Below are positions 62,986 to 64,000 of a DNA stretch of 64,000 nucleotides, one piece after another (the first letter of the stretch is position 1; every line of letters begins with the position of its first letter). A program made the translations under genes and the position numbers. The notes under the pieces were generated by a model, which saw only the letters and a list, made by a program, of their open reading frames with translations, made no database searches and was not told where the DNA came from. This DNA comes from UBA11346 sp038060575 (GTDB taxonomy: Bacteria > Planctomycetota > UBA11346): the NCBI GenBank assembly GCA_964652775.1, contig CAZZAM010000006.1, positions 1 to 64,000 of the forward strand. The letters run 5' to 3'.

Positions 62986-64000
62986 ATGCTGCTGCTCGCC
63001 CTCATCCTAGCTCCGCTCGCCGCTGCGGTCATTGCGTGCTTTGCTCATGGTCGCGACGCAGATCGCGACGCTGGTGATGCCGCTCATCGTCTCGGTCTGG
63101 TGTTGTCATTCGCGATTGCCATCGCCGGCACACCGCTGCTGTTCGGTCACGGCGGATCGTTCAATGTCGCGTGGTTCGCGCTGCCCGGCACCGAGGCCAC
63201 TGTGAACCTGCACCTCGGCAGTGATGGACTGACCGCGTGGTTAGTGCAGCTGGTTACCTGGCTGACGCCGTTCGCGATCCTTGGCGGTCGCGGCGTTGCT
63301 GGTGGGCGCATGCGTGAATATCTCGTTGGCATCTTCGCCTGTCAGGCGCTGATGCTTGGCGCGCTGTTCGCCCGCGACCTCGTCGTCTTCTACGTCTGCT
63401 ATGAAGGCATGCTGGTGCCGGTCCTCGTGTTGCTCGCGCTGTTCGGCGGACCCGAGCGCCGTCAGGCGGCGCTGTGGTTTATCCTGATGACGATGCTCGG
63501 CTCGGTGCCGATGTTGGTTGGTATCTGGTGGTTGGCGGCGCATCTCGGCACGACCGATGTGAGCGCGGTGATCGACGGCGTTCGTTTGCTCGCCGGTCAA
63601 CCCGCTGTTGAGTGGTTGTTCTGGGCGTTCGCACTCGCATTCGCAGTGAAGGTGCCGCTGGTGCCGTTGCATGCGTGGCAGTCGCGCACATATGCCGAGT
63701 TGCCCGGCGGCGTCGCTGTGCTGGTCGCCGGTGCGATGGCCAAGATCGGCATCTACGGTTTCCTGCAGTTTGTGCTGCCGATCTTCCCTGAGCAGTCAGC
63801 GCTCCACGCGCAGCTGTTCATCGTGTTGGGCTTGATCGGTACGGTCGGCGGTGCGGTGGTCGCCTTGGCGCAAGACGATGCCAAGCGCATGCTCGCGTAC
63901 TCGTCGCTGTCGCACCTCGGCCTCGTCATGGTCGGCATCTTCACCTTCCAGCAGACCGCGATTGCTGGCGCGACGGTGCAGATGGTTGCGCACGGTTTGT
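62986..64000 (+). CDS. nuoM: NADH-quinone oxidoreductase subunit M, partial
   Basis: The first 338 residues of NuoM; the gene runs off the window. The Glu in YEGMLVPVLVLL, the Lys in KVPLVPLHAW and the Lys in AMAKIGIYGF are kept. The motif normally reading like HTWLPDAHTEAPT is changed here to HAWQSRTYAELPGG. DDAKRMLAYSSLSHLGLV marks the next conserved helix. nuoN would be expected beyond the window. Confidence 0.92.
   Translation, partial: MLLLALILAPLAAAVIACFAHGRDADRDAGDAAHRLGLVLSFAIAIAGTPLLFGHGGSFNVAWFALPGTEATVNLHLGSDGLTAWLVQLVTWLTPFAILGGRGVAGGRMREYLVGIFACQALMLGALFARDLVVFYVCYEGMLVPVLVLLALFGGPERRQAALWFILMTMLGSVPMLVGIWWLAAHLGTTDVSAVIDGVRLLAGQPAVEWLFWAFALAFAVKVPLVPLHAWQSRTYAELPGGVAVLVAGAMAKIGIYGFLQFVLPIFPEQSALHAQLFIVLGLIGTVGGAVVALAQDDAKRMLAYSSLSHLGLVMVGIFTFQQTAIAGATVQMVAHGL

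Overview
The window is dense, moderately GC-rich bacterial DNA with Gram-negative features: lipobox lipoproteins, a likely outer-membrane barrel protein and a full respiratory complex I operon. Several traits together suggest a PVC-type bacterium (Planctomycetota, Verrucomicrobiota or Lentisphaerota): AraC-controlled sugar genes with GH4, Gfo/Idh/MocA and PhyH proteins, a Hanks-type kinase, a SUMF1-domain fragment, a GxxExxY gene, and intergenic repeats built from 8-9 bp units. This placement is inference; no rRNA or marker tree is available.

Layout. 0.1-3.9 kb: a hybrid histidine kinase with CHASE, PAS, kinase, receiver and Hpt domains. 4-9 kb: trigger factor, rpiB, an unknown protein, a eukaryotic-type hisA and nadA. 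9-12.4 kb: a minus-strand group with a DUF6526-like membrane protein, an ABC exporter, an ECF-like sigma factor and a VOC protein. 12.5-16.2 kb: a secreted glycosidase-like lipoprotein, a repeat cluster and an esterase. 16.5-21.2 kb: a soluble Ser/Thr kinase, two paralogous single-pass proteins and a barrel-like secreted protein. 21.2-29.8 kb: clpB, a GntR/ABC/permease operon with a probable leaderless promoter, a DegP-like lipoprotein protease and an adjacent pseudoprotease. 30-35.9 kb: the 2-oxoglutarate dehydrogenase operon sucA-sucB-lpd, interrupted by a GxxExxY gene whose first codons are a copy of the main repeat. 36-43.5 kb: vapBC and two AraC-controlled carbohydrate gene sets. 43.5-49.1 kb: an accessory region with a membrane-anchored or exported glutamate-racemase-like protein, a BrnT/HTH toxin-antitoxin pair whose toxin gene has an in-frame stop, a DUF1016 nuclease with palindromes in its coding sequence, a broken SUMF1 fragment, two copies of a roughly 300-350 bp direct repeat, and an AT-rich lipoprotein gene bounded by a 10-bp inverted repeat. 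49.1-51.1 kb: a membrane protein, YceI and MarR. 51.2-64 kb: nuoA to nuoM (nuoM cut by the window end), with an FN3-like extension on NuoE and an apparent insertion in NuoH.

The main unexplained signal is an interspersed repeat of about 42 bp (called R here), with 18 copies in 64 kb, nearly all in inverted pairs 60-150 bp apart. The widest pair encloses the GxxExxY nuclease-like gene. I read this as a transposon-like or REP-like family in which the GxxExxY unit may be the full-length form and the short hairpins its non-autonomous relatives. A second family, (AATGCTGG)n inverted pairs, shares the same architecture.
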